Notes: generated from the letters alone by a model not told the origin. A stretch of DNA of 64,000 nucleotides from Colius striatus (GCF_028858725.1 NC_084767.1:21033895-21097894), one strand, 5' to 3'; numbered from the stretch's first letter, positions 37,101 to 52,100 are shown. Translations and numbers: made by a program.

Positions 37101-40100
37101 CGTCTTACTCATGTTCAATCTAAATCCACTCTCAGTTTAAAACTGTTGCTCCCTCTCCTGTCACTGCAGGCCCTAGTAAAAAGTGTGTCTCCCTCTTTCT
37201 TATAAACCTCTTTTATATGTTTTAAGGCCACAATAAGGTCTCCTCAGAGCCTTCTCTTCTCCAGGCTAAACATCACCAACTCCTTGTGCCTCTTTCCATA
37301 GGGAGGTTCCAACCCTCTGACTGTTTTTGTGGGCTCCTCTAAGCCTGTTCCAACAGTTCCATGTCTGTCTTGTGCTGAGGACCATGGCACTGAAGGCAGC
37401 ACTGCAGGTGTGGTCTCATCAGAGCAGAAGAGGCACCTTCCTCAACCCTCTGGCCTGCTCTGGCTTTCTGTTCTGTAAGTGCACATTACCAGCTCATGTA
37501 CAGCTTTTCATTCACGTGTACCTTCAAGTAGTTCCCTGCAGAGCTGTTCTCAATCCTTTCATCCCCTACCCTGCACTGACAATGGGGGCTGCCCTCACCC
37601 AGGTGCAGGACCTTGCACTTGGCCTTGTTGAATCTGATGGGGTTCACATGGGCCCATCCTCCAGCCTGTCCTGGTGCCTCTAGATCCCTTCCCTCAAGTC
37701 AGTAAGCTGCACCACCCAGTTCCATGTCACTCAAACTTGCTGAGAGTGCACTCAGTGCCACTGGCTGTGTCAGTAAATGAAATGCTAATGGTCCCACTAC
37801 AGACCCTTGAGGAAACCACTTGTTACTAGTTTCCACTTGGACTTTGAGCTCCTCTACCGAAGAGTTTACAGCAATCAATTGCTTCACTACAGTTGTGTAT
37901 TTTCCATGACATCAGCTTTTACGTGCACAGTGACTTCCATCTCCTTCTGGTTTTTTACCCATGATAGGTGGACATGTAAAGAGGCCCCTCGCGTCGGCTG
38001 TTGAGTTTCTCACCTGTTTGTGTGAGGAACAAGCCCCAGTTCCTTTGAGGCATTTCATAGGTGTTTACCTGTTGCTTCCTAAGACAGCAACAGCCCCTGG
38101 CTCTTCTCTGTTACTCTAAACTCCACCTCCTCTCTCACTAAGTCTAATTTAAAGCTCTCCTTACAGGTTTGGCCGTCTTATTGGCAAAGACATACCTGTC
38201 AGTTGGGTGAATCCCATCAGCTCTCAAACAGACAGCATCTCAAAGGTAGATCCATGATCACAAAACTCAAAACCTTGAGTACAGTACCAGCCTCATAGCC
38301 AGATATTCACCTGCATGTCCTCCATCCTGGACCCTTTCCTCTGACCATGAAGTCAGAGAACACCACCTGTGCCCCCAATCCTTTTAACACTGACCCGAGG
38401 GACATACAACCTCTTTTCATGGTTCCAGGTTGCCTTGTTACAGCTTTGTTAGACCCTACAAGGGACGGCCGGAGTGGATGACAATCTGCAGTGTTCACTG
38501 GGCTTGGCAGCCTCTGTGATGCCATGAATACAAGCTCCCGGTGGGCAGCAAATGTCTCTAGAAAAGCTGTCTGGTTGGCAAACACTTTATGTGCTTTTCT
38601 GGTAGCATTTGTTCTAATGCAAGTGGGTGGTTGCATCAGCTTTTGATGATTGGCTTTTCCTGGATAATGTCAGTTATTTAATGCGCTCCTTGTTCTCCAA
38701 CCCCAGAGCATCATGTCTGTTCTGAAGATGCACTTCAGAACATGGAGAAAAGGTTCATCCTTCTGTCTCAAGCCGAGGCTGTGAGTTACTTGTGTAAGCC
38801 AGCTTTAGTCTGAATTCAGGCTTCTCTTCCCCTTGCACAGCCTTTCTTCATTGTGCAGATCTCCTATTTTGCTGAACAAGCTGAAATAATCTGCTAAATA
38901 TTTTTAGGAGGCTGCATTCACTTTCTAGGAAATGCATTTCTTCTAGTTTCTTATTACTCAAGTTTCTTCAAGTATTCAAACTCCCTGTAGCCTACTGCAC
39001 CTACTCACCTACTTCTAACCAGCCACATAGATGAGATGATTTAGAGCACTGAATTTCTTCCTTTCCTCAGCTGGAATTCCTGGAATGGGTGAGAGCTCTT
39101 CAGCTGCAGCACCAAATCAGAGTCCTGGGCATGTAATTTCTTAAACCTGCTTGACTAGAGTACGCAATGACTGCTCAGTCTTCCGTATATTCTTCGCACT
39201 CCTTAAACAACTCTGGAAGATCCCTCCACACCTTGCAGTGGTATTTCCACAGCTCTCTATCTTATTAGAATGCCAAGGATAGGCAAGGGGAGCATGATGT
39301 CAGCTAGCTATGCTTACTGTACAGCTTTCTGTGAAGCCTCCAAGGCAAATTTGTAGATCAGATCAACTAGTCCTTGTACTGCCACATCCTGGAACTTCAC
39401 CACTGCTGTCCTAGCAAAACTTGAGCAATTCTAGCAAGTACAAGCAAGACATATCAGTAAATTTGTCACGAGAGATGCAAAAACAATTCAAGAATGGTAA
39501 TCAACTTGAAGTTTAAACCATTACAGAACAGTCTGCAGTGTAAAGGTGGCAGCTAACTCTACCTTACATGAGCATTTCATTTCCACTCTTTCTGTTTTAA
39601 TTTGCTACTGTGCTTAACTAGTCATGCATGTATTACCTTCAGCTGTGGTGAAAGTATTTCATTTTCTCTCATTGATTCCATAACATCTGGAAACATTCCA
39701 CGGTACCGCAGATAAGCCATGAAACTAGCATCTAGGTGGTCTGGTTGTAGCTCCTGCTTTGGTTTAGCTGCCAAGTCTGAGCTGGTATCTGAAAACAGAG
39801 AAAGTCCCCGCCCCCACAAGTGTTACAAAGAAGGAAGGAACTTGAAGCCAATATAACCATTTGCACAATAACCATGGTTTCTTCTTGTAGTATGAATGCA
39901 CGGTTTGCTGAAGTTAAATGGTTGAGATCTCAAGTAAAAAGGTTAAGTTGCCTTTTAGTAGCAGAGAAAGTGTTGCAGTTAAGTCAGGACTCACTGAAAC
40001 CCCACACCTCCTGTTCAGAATGTAAAGGTAAAAAAGTAAAAGCAGATTTCCCCTAGCACAAATACACATCTTTCTCAACAAAGAACTGACAAAGGCACAG

Positions 40101-43100
40101 CTTTCAAGTATGTGATCTACCATAGAAAAAAATGGGAGAAAGAGGAAACATTGTAATATTTTTATACTGAAGATAACAAACAGTGAAAAGATTCTGCAAA
40201 GTTGAACTTACTGCTGCTGTATCCATTGCTCATGGTATCTACGGCAGATGCTCTTGATCTTACATCATCTTGTAAATCAGAAGGGGTTAAAGTTACATTA
40301 TCAGTTTCTCTCACCTGCTTGAAATAAAATTTTCCATGTTAGTGTAGTTTTCTGCATCCAGCTGTAAAGTTTACTGTGTTTATAAGAACGTTGTTACTGG
40401 CACAGATTTTAGCAAATGCCAGCTTGATCATAGTGTCAGAGATGGCAAATACCATGATGAATGCAGCACTGGGGCTCCTTGGAAGCCAACCCATCCAATT
40501 TTTTTCTCCTTTTCATTAGTCTTAAACAAACATGCATACTCATTTTCTGAAGTACAGACTTTATCTTCTTGTGAAATCGTACAGACACAAAAGAAGAAAA
40601 TCTGTGTTCTCCAATCTTGCAATAGTCTCTTTAACACTAACAACAGCTATTCCTAAGTGGAGAACTGTTACAGTAAACTGAGCATCATAGTAGCAAAAAC
40701 ATTTTCTAGGTTTTAGCTCAATTACTTCCACATGAAGTATTATGACTAATTTAACAGTTAATTCCATGTAGTGTCACTGCAAAAGTACCACGATTTGAAG
40801 AGTCCTCTCAACAAATCTTGGGAAGGCACAGGAGTAACCTCCATATTTTTACCACGTCAACAGCATATAGAAGTGCAGGACATAAAGCCTGCTATCAGCA
40901 GCTTGCTGCTCAGTTTCAGTTTGGAAGATTGTCTTCAATTCTCAGAAGCAGTGGTAAACAGTGTTTGCTCACTCTGACAGTGAGAGAGGCACTAACAATC
41001 ATATGTACAGAACATTACTGGAGTTACTCCTCTGGGAGTGCAAGTTTCTCCTACTTGGAACCAATGGTACAGCAACCATGTGAGGGGGACAGAGCTAAGC
41101 TGAGCAGTCCTGTTTAACTAGAATTACATTAGACATGAAATACCACTTACCAAAATCATCTTTTCCACATCTTGGCCATCATCAACAGAGTAGGTACTTT
41201 CAGAGAACGTTGGAGATTTTCTACCTACTCCCACTGCCCCTTCATCGCCACCATTTTCATACAGGTTAGAATATCCCAGCAATACAGAATTATCATCTTG
41301 CATGGATGACCTGCTGTGCATCATCTCCAAATCTGTGCTTTCGACTTCTGAAAAGGGCGTCAGATGAAGCGCTGGTTGAAGGTCCATGTTTATATCTTGC
41401 TTTCTCATCATCTCGGGTGAGCCCCACGAAGCCATCCCTGCAATTAAATTCTGGAAGTCTTTGGAAGCACCTTTGCCTACGTTCAAATTGTGTTTTGGAG
41501 AATCAGGAGTTTGATGAATTTCCAACATTTGCTGGCAATGCTTTTTCAAATCTTGCTCCTCTTTGTGTCCTTGATCCTTGATCACTTCCAGTTCCTGAGC
41601 CAAGGTAATTTCTTGTGATTGCTTGATCTGAGTTTTCGGATTTATATTGTGGGACATCAAGTCAAACACAACTTCATCTTTTTCCTACAATCAAATAACA
41701 TTTATTAATTGTGTAACGAAATTTAAATATGGTTTTACAAGAGGAAAAACATGAATTTAGAAAGATCTTCTCAAATTTAAGTCACATCTATTATTATTGC
41801 CAGGTTTTATGTAAATGATGTCACATTTCATATGACAGCTAACCAACTTTTTTAACAAGCACATCATCAGTAGGGGAAAAAGAAAGTCGGTACAGTAAGC
41901 AAATGTATTTCTGCAGAACTGACTTTTGTATTAGGAGAACTATAGATGTGTAGACAATCCTCCTACTTTCTAATAAATAGAAATCAAAACCTGTTGCTTT
42001 CCTAACTGGACAAACTTCATGAACATTAAGACATCACTCCTGACACAGGGCATCAAGAAAAACCTGGTTAAGAAGTATAGAGACATTCCTATATCTGCCA
42101 TTTCCATGCAGGAGAAACTGTCAGCCCTCTATTTCTAGTCACTGGAGGCGAGAGCAACATGGATTCACACATCCCATCAGCTGAGACACACAGCAGCCAT
42201 ACACACCATCAAGCTATATTCTAACATTTGTCAAGGCCCTACTCATACCTTTTAGCATCCCACAGGGGTACTCTACCCATTTTGGTTTTATTTTTCCAAG
42301 CACTCAACAACAAAGTCAAGTCTCTACCGATCAGCAACAGCACAGACCATTTCTCAAACTCTGACTTGGTAAAAGTACACACATTATGTCAGACCCGGAG
42401 TCTTTCTACCCAATCACCATCTCTGACAGAGGCCAACCAGGAAACAAAGCTGGCATTGACACAGCTGGTGTCCATCTTTCTCATGGCCTATGATACTTGC
42501 ACATAATTAGCTATTTTTGAGCCCGAGGGCTTGGGTATTTGAATGGCCACAGAACCCCTCCAGCACCTTTCCCATAGCGTGAGGGCATGGCTGCTGCCGA
42601 GGCCAAGGTTAGAGTTCCCCTTGAAGCTGCAGAGGCATCTAAATACTTTTAATACTGAGCATGCAGATCCATCCCTGCCTGCCTGGCTACAAGGGCTCAT
42701 TTAGTCAGCATTTCTATAGAAAGAGCTTTCTTCCCTTCCCAAGGCCTCCTGAAGTTACTGTTGTTCTATCACCTCAAGGCTCTTTTGAACAAGCAGGTGT
42801 GGCTCAGGCACCGTGGGAAAGCTGCTGTTGCAGAGCAACTGCTTCAACAAGTCCCACTGCTTGAAAGGATGTTTCTTCCAGTTTATTTTAAACCTGCCAG
42901 CATGTAAATTTAATTTAATTCTCCATACCTCTTACATTGTAAGATACAGTAAATAATTGTTCTCACATTTTAGACCATCCTCTTAATCCTTTTGTAGCTG
43001 ATGAGTCCTAGCCTGTTTTAAGCCTTGGGCCAGCTGCATGTATTTTACCCTTTTAGCTCCTCCTCCAGCTTTCATTTTCATACACTTCCTAATTTTCCCA

Positions 43101-46100
43101 CTCTTTCCACTTTTGAAGCAAAGAATAACTGTAGGGAGTTTCTCTGCTCCTCTATTAATGCTGTGCTTGTTTGCATTATGTTCACTATTGCACAAGGGCT
43201 CTTCAGTGTTAACAATCTGAACCAATTCTCCTTCCTTATTCAGCTTAACCTCATGAGGGTTTTCAGTCTGAGGATTCCAAGCAGCAGCCATTTCTTTTCC
43301 TTTGAAGATGTTCTGTGTGATAGCATGTAGCTAATCCATACCAGAACAACAGGGATACTTAAATCCTGATATTTTTTCCCCTTCTCCAGCTCTCAGGCTC
43401 ATGACCATTATCTTGCTCAGACAGATTATTTATATATATATAATATTTATAATTAAATATACCTTTTTTTTTATACTGGGATGAGCTAGGTTTGTAGGAA
43501 GAGGTCTGTCATAATGAATGCTTGAAGACATAGTTTACTTACTTTGACTCAAAATATTCTCCAACTTTGATGATCAACCCTCCTCAGCCTACTTTAATAC
43601 TTTTAGCACTAATATTGACATATTTATGTGAATTTAAACATTTCAAAATCTAAGTTTCTATGCAACATGCAATTTTTTAATCATTTAAGTGCCCCCAAAA
43701 TTCCAGCATACCTTTATATCCTTCATAATTTTACCAGTTCTTCCTTCACTGAATGCCGAGTCCTTTTTTGTTGAACCTAATTCTGAATTAAACTCTTCTT
43801 TATGAGATGCCATCTTTACAAATAAATTCTCTTCATTCTGTGAAGTGTTTGTAGCCTGTAACTCTCCCTGCATTGTGTTCAAAGGAAAATAATCTTTTTA
43901 TGCCAGCCATTTCCACATTCATATAGATTGCATATTTTCTATACCTTCCTAAATTGTGTCTACAGTAACTGATTTTAAAGCTGTGCACACACATCACACT
44001 GTGTATATATCTTACATGACAAACAGCACAAACAATGCAGCTGGCTGAAACCCACATAACATCTTCTAGAATTGTAAGCTTCTCTCAAATAATCATTACT
44101 AAGCTGAGATAAAGCACCTGTACATCTCTTCAGGACAACAAACAGACAGGGTTGCTGCATGTGATTTCTATCTGAAAGCTGATAACAGACCTTCCCAACT
44201 TATTGCTACCCCTATGTGGCTACTACAACTTGAAAGAGATGCCTACAGAGGCAGATAAAAGCAACAGTCAGTGCCAAAGTATGTAGTGTGTTTGGTTATA
44301 GCAGTGATTTATGTTCTTGAAACAGGAATCTGACAATCACTATCCGTATAAGCAACATGGTCCATTCAACCATCAGACTGGAAGTCAGGTAGCCAAGCTG
44401 TGATGCTGCCTTGCCTACACACATTCAATGGTCTGAGGTACACCATCCAGCATAGGCCACTCCCTGCTATTCCCATCCAATCCCTTTTTCCCAAGGATTT
44501 CTGAGACAGACCCTGAATGTAAAGTATCCCCTAGGCAAACAGCTCTAATCCAAACTAGAAGTTCTAAGCAAATAAAAATACAAGCACCAGTAACATTTTG
44601 CATAGCTACACTTAAATTATGCTTAAAAAATAAACAAGTGATTTTAGATAGTAATTATCCCATAATTTCTTTAAGGAGAGATGGCATTCAAGTATAATTT
44701 AAATAAGATACGTTCTAAATACATCAGTGTAGCTCAAAGACAACAGATGAAAGGCTAACGAAAACCCACTGTTACTGCTAAGTAGGTTCTAAAAATGAAG
44801 AACTGCATCCTGCTGTGACTGCTGGGCTAAGAAACAAAACAGCAAAGTAGTATGAAACATTCTGGTAACACCACAGTAACTCTGCAAGTAGGTTTTTACC
44901 ACTAGTAATGCCAATATTAAAGCTCAGTTGTTTTGCCTAACTTGGATATCCAGTAATTCTACCTACAAACCATAATTTCTATCTGGTGGTAAAAAGACAT
45001 TATCCCTTCACACTACAAAGAGGTAGGTAGTAACATATCAGTCAACTACTTTGGAATTCCATACTGGTATCATACTACCAGTCAGGACTGACACTTAACT
45101 TTTGTCCCTGTCTATACACTCAGAAACAGTTTTCGTATAAGCTCGCTTGCCAACACTTATCACCCCTGTAAGCCAGCCTGAGAAACAGGTCATCTGGGTC
45201 TTACCGAGTTCCAAAAAGTTCATGTGAGGTTATCTGGAACAAATGGTTTTAGGGAAGATTCAGAGCAGACAGGAGATTGACAGTAAATAAAGATTTCTTA
45301 AAAAAATACATGCTGAAGTACTTTCAAGTCGGTCTCCAAGACAGCTATAAATCATGGCAAGCATAGCCCTGTGAGCTCGTGGCAGGTTGACCTTGGCCAG
45401 CTGCCAGATGCTCACCAGGCCACACTCTCATGCTCCCTCTTCAACACATTAGGAGGAGAAAATTAGATGGAAACAGCTCATGGGTGGAGATAAAGAGAGG
45501 AATATCACCTCCTTACTATTCTCACTGACAAAACCGACTTGATTGGGGAAAATTTATTTTGTTTCTTGCCATCCAAATATTTTAATTAGCAATAAGTTAA
45601 ATACTGAAACACCTTCACCTCCCATCCCTTTTTCCCCAGGTGTAACTTTGCTCCTTCATTCCAAACTCCTCTACTTCCTCCCCTGCAGTATGGGCATCTG
45701 CTCCACCATGGTCTCTTCCATGGGCTGTTTCTCACACTTTCTTCCCCTACTCCTCACTGCTCATGCAATGTTTTTGCCCTTGCTTAAATCTGTTTTTGCA
45801 GCAGTGCCTTGCACGGGCTGAGCCGTGTCCTGCAGTGGAACCAGCCTTGCCCAGCATCACACAGGGTAGTGCCAGCTGGGCTGAGATCCCCCTGCAGCTC
45901 CCTCATTGCCAACATCTTGCCACCTACACCCAATATATACCTTGGGATTCATGTCTAAAACCATATCCAGCTCAGAGAAACTGACTGGATTAGGTTTCCA
46001 TGCATTCTTGGCCTGTTCTTAGATCTTCCACGCATCTACCTCTAGCCGCTGCTGGAGAGACTACACCAAGATGGATAGATCCTTCAAGTCACCTCCCACA

Positions 46101-49100
46101 GCTATTTTTATGCCACAATATTCACCTTCACCCTTTCTTAAATCACTGAAGAGGACAAACTATGGAGCTTTAATCTGACATGTTTTTAAAAAGAATCCTG
46201 TTTTACAAGTAATACTATTAAAAACCAAACCACATACCAGTTTATCAGTAGGGGAAGCCAGTACTGGAAATGACTGATCAGCATTTGCTTCTGGTTCTTC
46301 CAATTCCTCCATTTTTTTTTTAAGGGCTTCACCTCTTCTTTCTCTCCAACAGTGGAGCTTGAGGAGGTCAGTCTCTTCATGATCACGTTGCTCCTTTGAT
46401 TTATACAACTCCAATGCTGAAACAAGATCATCTCTTTCCAATTGTAAGGCTTCAAGCTCTTTTGTGTATGCCTCAATTTGATCTTTCTGTTTTGCAGAAC
46501 TACCTTGGAGTTCACTGATTTCTCTCTGATAAGCTGCTACTTTCTGATTCAGTGCTTGCACCTGGATATCAAGTCTAGAAACTTCTAACTGAAGACCATA
46601 AACATCTTGAGCCTGACTTGCATCTCTCTTTTCCAACTCGATTTGAAGCTCTGCTGCCTTTTTCGTTAAGTACTGCAACTCGGCTGTGTGAGCTTCTTTT
46701 TGATCTGACATTGTCTTCATTTGCATATCTTTCTCTAGAATATTTGCTTCCCTTTCTCTCACAGTGTCTACAAGTTCCTGAACACGAGAAGTCATCATCC
46801 TCACTTCAACCTCTCTCTGAGAAAACTGTGATCGGAAAAGGCTGTACTCTTTCTGAAGTGCATCATGTTGTGCTCTCAGAGACGTCAGCTCTGCAACCTG
46901 CTGCTCTGACGACCCTCCTAATTTTTGGCATTTTTTCTCCATATTTTCCACTTCCATTTTAAACTGCGATTCCTTCTCTTCTAGTTGCTGCTGCAGAGCT
47001 TCTCTAGCAGTGGAGACAAGCTCCAGTTCCTCCTGCAATTCCCTTACTTTGGAGAGTAGCAATGCATTTCTTCTGTTGGGATCAATATCACCCTGACAAT
47101 CTGCCAGTCCCTTCCTCAACTCATTCTGAAGGTTTTCCACTGGCTTTTCTACTGCATGTTGGTAGAGATCATCTTGGTTGTCACTATCTTCATGATATAC
47201 CGGTCCAAAGTGCTCCAACTCTTTTTGAAGCTTCTCGATTACCCCATGGAGTTGCTCCACCTCTTCATCTTTGTCCTTGCGCAGCCTCTCCTGGTCACCA
47301 CGAAGGTGCTCAACAAGAGATCTGAGTTCTTCAATTTCAGATTTTTGGTGTTCCACAACCTGAGCAAAAGAATAAGGTCTCAATAGTACTGTATGTAGGT
47401 GGAATTATAATAGCATATGGAGTTGAAATTTCTTTTTTCTTCTGAATCATGCAGGCATTAATTCACACATTTAACATCAGGAAGAACTGCACATTTCAGA
47501 TGGCAGCCACTGACAATACTCTTGACTTTTGTAAAAAAGTTATCAAATAGGTTTCACTTACAATAAGATTCTGTATACCTTGCTTCCCTCAACATTAACA
47601 TACAGGAAGTACTCTTACTTTATTCTCCAGGGTATTCTCTAGCTCATACTGGAGCCTCTTTATCTGCTCATTTAAGTGATCGATTTCTTGATTCTTTTCT
47701 TCAAGTAGTGCTTGTGGGAACGACAAAGCTGAGGAATCAGGATTTTGTTTCACATGAAGTTTTGTCAGATCCTCCTGATCAGAAAAAACAGCACTCATTA
47801 GGAAGGACTTACTTTCTTCCCAATCTAATGGCAAAACAGAACCAAGAGCTTTATTTAAATATTCTCCTCACTTTAATTTGTTACTTTTGTTTGCTATGGC
47901 TGCAGAGGTCAGGAATGCACACAGAACTGTACAGGGTTTACTAAATGACAACACTGCAGTTTATAATCTGTCAGAGCTACAAGAAAGCCAAGTATTTAAC
48001 TGAAATCAAATGACTGTAGAAGACAACGCCCTAAGCATGAACCCACAGTACTGGGATTTTTTTTTTCCTATAATAACTAGTATTAGCCTTGTAAGAGTAA
48101 TGCAATATTCCCTTGACAAGAGAAACAAACCAAGCACCTGATATAACATCACAAGATGGAGACCACAACACTCAAGAATGGAGGTCTGTAATTTTAGCTG
48201 GTGCACACTAAAGCTGAGTGAGGAAACCTACCTTCAGGTGTGTATTCTCCAACTGGAGCTGGTTGATGCTGGAAGCGCTAAGATTTTTTTCCATCTCTAA
48301 CTGTAAGTTAAGCTGCAATATCTCATCATTTTTATTGATCAAATTATCTTTATATTGTTGTAGTTGGTCTAACAAGCTTGCAATCTGAAACAAAGAAGAA
48401 AATGCATATTTGATTCAATTAAGTCATCTTGTTTAAGCAGAAGATATAAAACTTAATTCATCACCTTATTTACTGAGAGCAAGTAACTTCAGCAAATTCT
48501 AAAATATAACACTCTCTGATCGTTAACAAGATACTTGAGACACAGAAAGAGTAGCTAGTGTTCCAGCTCCTCAGCTGTGAAACCAAAGTATTGCAAAGGT
48601 GGCTCATAAAAGCTCATAAAAGCTACATTAACTACTGGTGTAATTTAATGTAGCTATAGGAGACATGTTAGCATTTGATGTTACAAGCAGTAACATAATC
48701 ATCATTCCCTTCCTCTTAGAAGACAGAAATTAGCAGTGCAGTGGTAACACAGCAATCAAAAAGGTCCCGAGTACTGACTCTTTCAACCTGTGAAAGAGTC
48801 AATAACCACCTATTTCTCTGCTTGCAGCTGTTTGAAAGCCTGAGAGCAAAGAGCTACTTGGCCACCCACAGCTTTTATCATCTCTTGACTTTATGGGTAG
48901 GGAGGTATAGGTGCTTTGGGAATTAAAAAGGCTTAGGGGCTCCTGAAATCAGACTTCATAAGAGACATGGAACTTCCATTCTGTAGAAAATTAGATTTTA
49001 TCACCTTACTGCTCTTCAAAAAAATGGCATAAAATAAACTGGAGGATCACCCACATTTTTCTTCTTTGCACATCCTAAACTGGACTTTATGTTTGTGCAT

Positions 49101-52100
49101 TACAGATACTATAACAGGTAATATTACATAAACACGTAGCAGGAGGATGTGTATGTATCTGTGGTATAAATCCAATAGAAGTTCTAAACAATGTTATCAG
49201 TTACACTGCATTGCACCTTATTCTGCCACAAGAGCTCAACTCTAATAATCTCTGGATCACAAAATGAAGGTCAGATGACATAATTATGGGTAATTGTTCT
49301 TTCTATTCTGACGGGAATTATTGCTTGCTCTCAAAGTCAAACAAAAAATGTATCTACTTTCTTCTTCATGTCAACATTGGAAAAAAAGGAAAAATCAGTT
49401 TACAACAGATGCTGATGTGAGTCATCACAAGACAGTTTCTGGTGGGAGGGGAGATGGATGGACAGAAGATGACAAAACAGAACAAAGCAATACAGACAAA
49501 CGTCAGTTAACACCAAAGCATAGCAAATACTGGGCAAGAAGGCTGGGCCAAGGCCAATGCCATGAGTTCCAATAAGGCCAAGTGCCAGGTCCTGCACTTG
49601 GGCCACAACCACCATCAGCAGCGCTACAGGCTTGGGGAGGAGTGGCTGGAAAGCTGCCAGGCAGAAAGGGACCTGAGAGTGTTGGTTGACAGCCAGCTGA
49701 ACAGGAGTCAGCCATGTGCCCAGGTGGCCAAGAAGGCCAATGGCATCCTGGCCTGTATCAGGAACAGTGTTGTCAGCAGGAGTAGGGAGGTGATCATTCC
49801 CCTGTACTCGGCTTTGGTGAGGCCTCACCTCGAATACTGTGTCCAGTTCTGGGCCCTTCTCTACAAGAAGGACATTGAGGTGCTGCAGAGGATCCAGAGG
49901 TGGGCTACCAAGCTAGTAAAGGATTTGGAACAGCTGAGGAATCTGAAACTGTTTAGCCAAGAGAAAAGAAGGCTCAGGGGAGACCTTATTGCTCTCTACA
50001 ACTACCTGAAAGGAAATTATAGTGTGACAGGGGTCGGTCAATTCTCCCTAGTGACAAGCAACAGAACAAGAGGAAACTGCCTCAAGTAGCACCAGGGGAA
50101 GTTCAGGTTGGATATGAGGAGGAATTTCTTTATTGAAAGGGTTGTCAGGCATTGGAACAGGCTGCCCAGGAAGGTGGTGGAGTCACCGTCCCTGGAGATG
50201 TTTAAGAGATGGTTGGGTGTTGCACTTAGGGCTGGAACAAAGGCTGGACTCTATCTTAAAGGTTTCTTCCAGGTTAAACAATTTTGTGATTCTATGATTT
50301 ACTACACCACCAGTCACAGGTTGTTTAATGAACTAAATTTCTAGTTACAAGTTCGCACTAAATGTTTCTGCCATTACAGGAGTGACTTCGAAGTGTACAG
50401 TACCTTACAAAGCTCTTACCTCTCTCTCTTTGCTCTGAAGTGCCTCCTGCTCTGCCTGCAACTGCTCCTTCAGCACTGGGGTAGTATTGTCATCTGAGGG
50501 GACTCTGTGCCTCGCCTCATCCAATTTAGACTGCAGGGCGGAGATCTGAAGCAGGTTGTTATACTGTTGCTGTTGCAAGGCCTCTTTATCCTGAAAATTT
50601 AGAGTTTTTTTAACACTAGAATTAATTGTTGTTAATATACATACACACCTAACCAGAAAAACCCTGCCAGAATACTACTTCATCCCTGACAAACCCCACT
50701 ACAAGAAAAAAAGTACATAATCCCAATGGCCTATAAAGAAACAAGAATTCAAAACACCTGAATGTTTTTATCTCACTTGAGTATTTACTCCTTTATTATA
50801 ACCTACATTTACCAACTTCTGAAAATTTAGCATTCAGGAACATATTGTATTTTCTCAGTTACATAGCATTTTATATATTTATAACCTAAATATCATCTTG
50901 TGACCATTGCCAACGTTGTTATAATACCTCATATTTAGCAAGCTAAATTCAAGAGGTGGAGATTAAACTTAATTTAAGAGATAGCAAGTTTTGGGTAGCT
51001 CAAAAACCTACTACTAATGTATCATGTTAAGTCAGAATGTGAAGCATCAGCACTATTTTTCTGTCAGAGCTGCAATCTGTACAGGTAACAGTTTTACTGT
51101 TTTAAAAACTTCTCCTTTGGTACTCCTTCTCTCACAGTGCTTCTCAGTCCAAGGAGGAAAGCTTCACTTGGGAAGCCATCCAAACAGCAAGCATAAGTAC
51201 CTGTACTTTATACAATAAAGGAAAGCTGAATGAGAAACCCAAGGCAGTAATTGTCTCTGCTATTCAACACTTACACTGCCCATAGCTCAATACCTCCAAC
51301 AGAAGGGTTATTTTAGACACATAACATTTATCAAAAAATTATATGAAATGTGACCCTTTTTTCTCTAATCAAAGCGAGCTAAGACAGAGGAGTACGTGGA
51401 GAGCATCTTGTGCTCTTAAAATGAAAGAAGTATCAACTAAAGAATTAAAAAATAAACTACAAGTCAATACTGCATGGCAACATCAAAAGAGCATACCCAG
51501 AAACAGGGGCTTAAAACAGTTGACCAAAACTTCACATCCACCCTAAAAAGGCCATCTGATTTCAGCCACCAGCCCCTAGCCAGTCTCGTTGGCCTTTTAT
51601 CCAACTGTGGAGATGGCCCTGGCACACACAGCACACAGGAGAGGAGATTACAAAGGGACAGGTACGTAGTGTACAAAGCTGTGTCACTCATGCAGGCAGG
51701 ATAAAAACCAAATGCAAGAATTAAGAAAGTATCACCTGCACCCTTTTGGGTAGAAATTCACCTATCAACACAATCTTAAGGGTTGGAGGGGACCTTGAAA
51801 GATCATCTAGTACAAATCCCCCGGCCAGAGCAGGGCCACCTAGAGTAGGTTACACAGGAACTTGTCCAGGGAGGTTTTGAATGTCTCCAGAGAACGAGAC
51901 TCCACAAAACATATTTTTGTTGATCCTGAAGGAAAATATAAAAACGCTCCTTGCCCTCACATGAAACTCATACTAATCAGCTCAGGCATCCCGCTGCCAC
52001 ACATGAAAGGACACACATTAACAACAAAACCCAAGCAACAGCAGAGCCTTTTTTATAATTTACACTAACTAAAAATAAGACATTAACCACATCACCTTGA

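Noticed and set aside
46186..46962. 109- and 114-codon open frames on both strands inside PCNT exon w7
   Set aside because: Shadows of the true frame in a long lysine/glutamate/leucine-rich exon.
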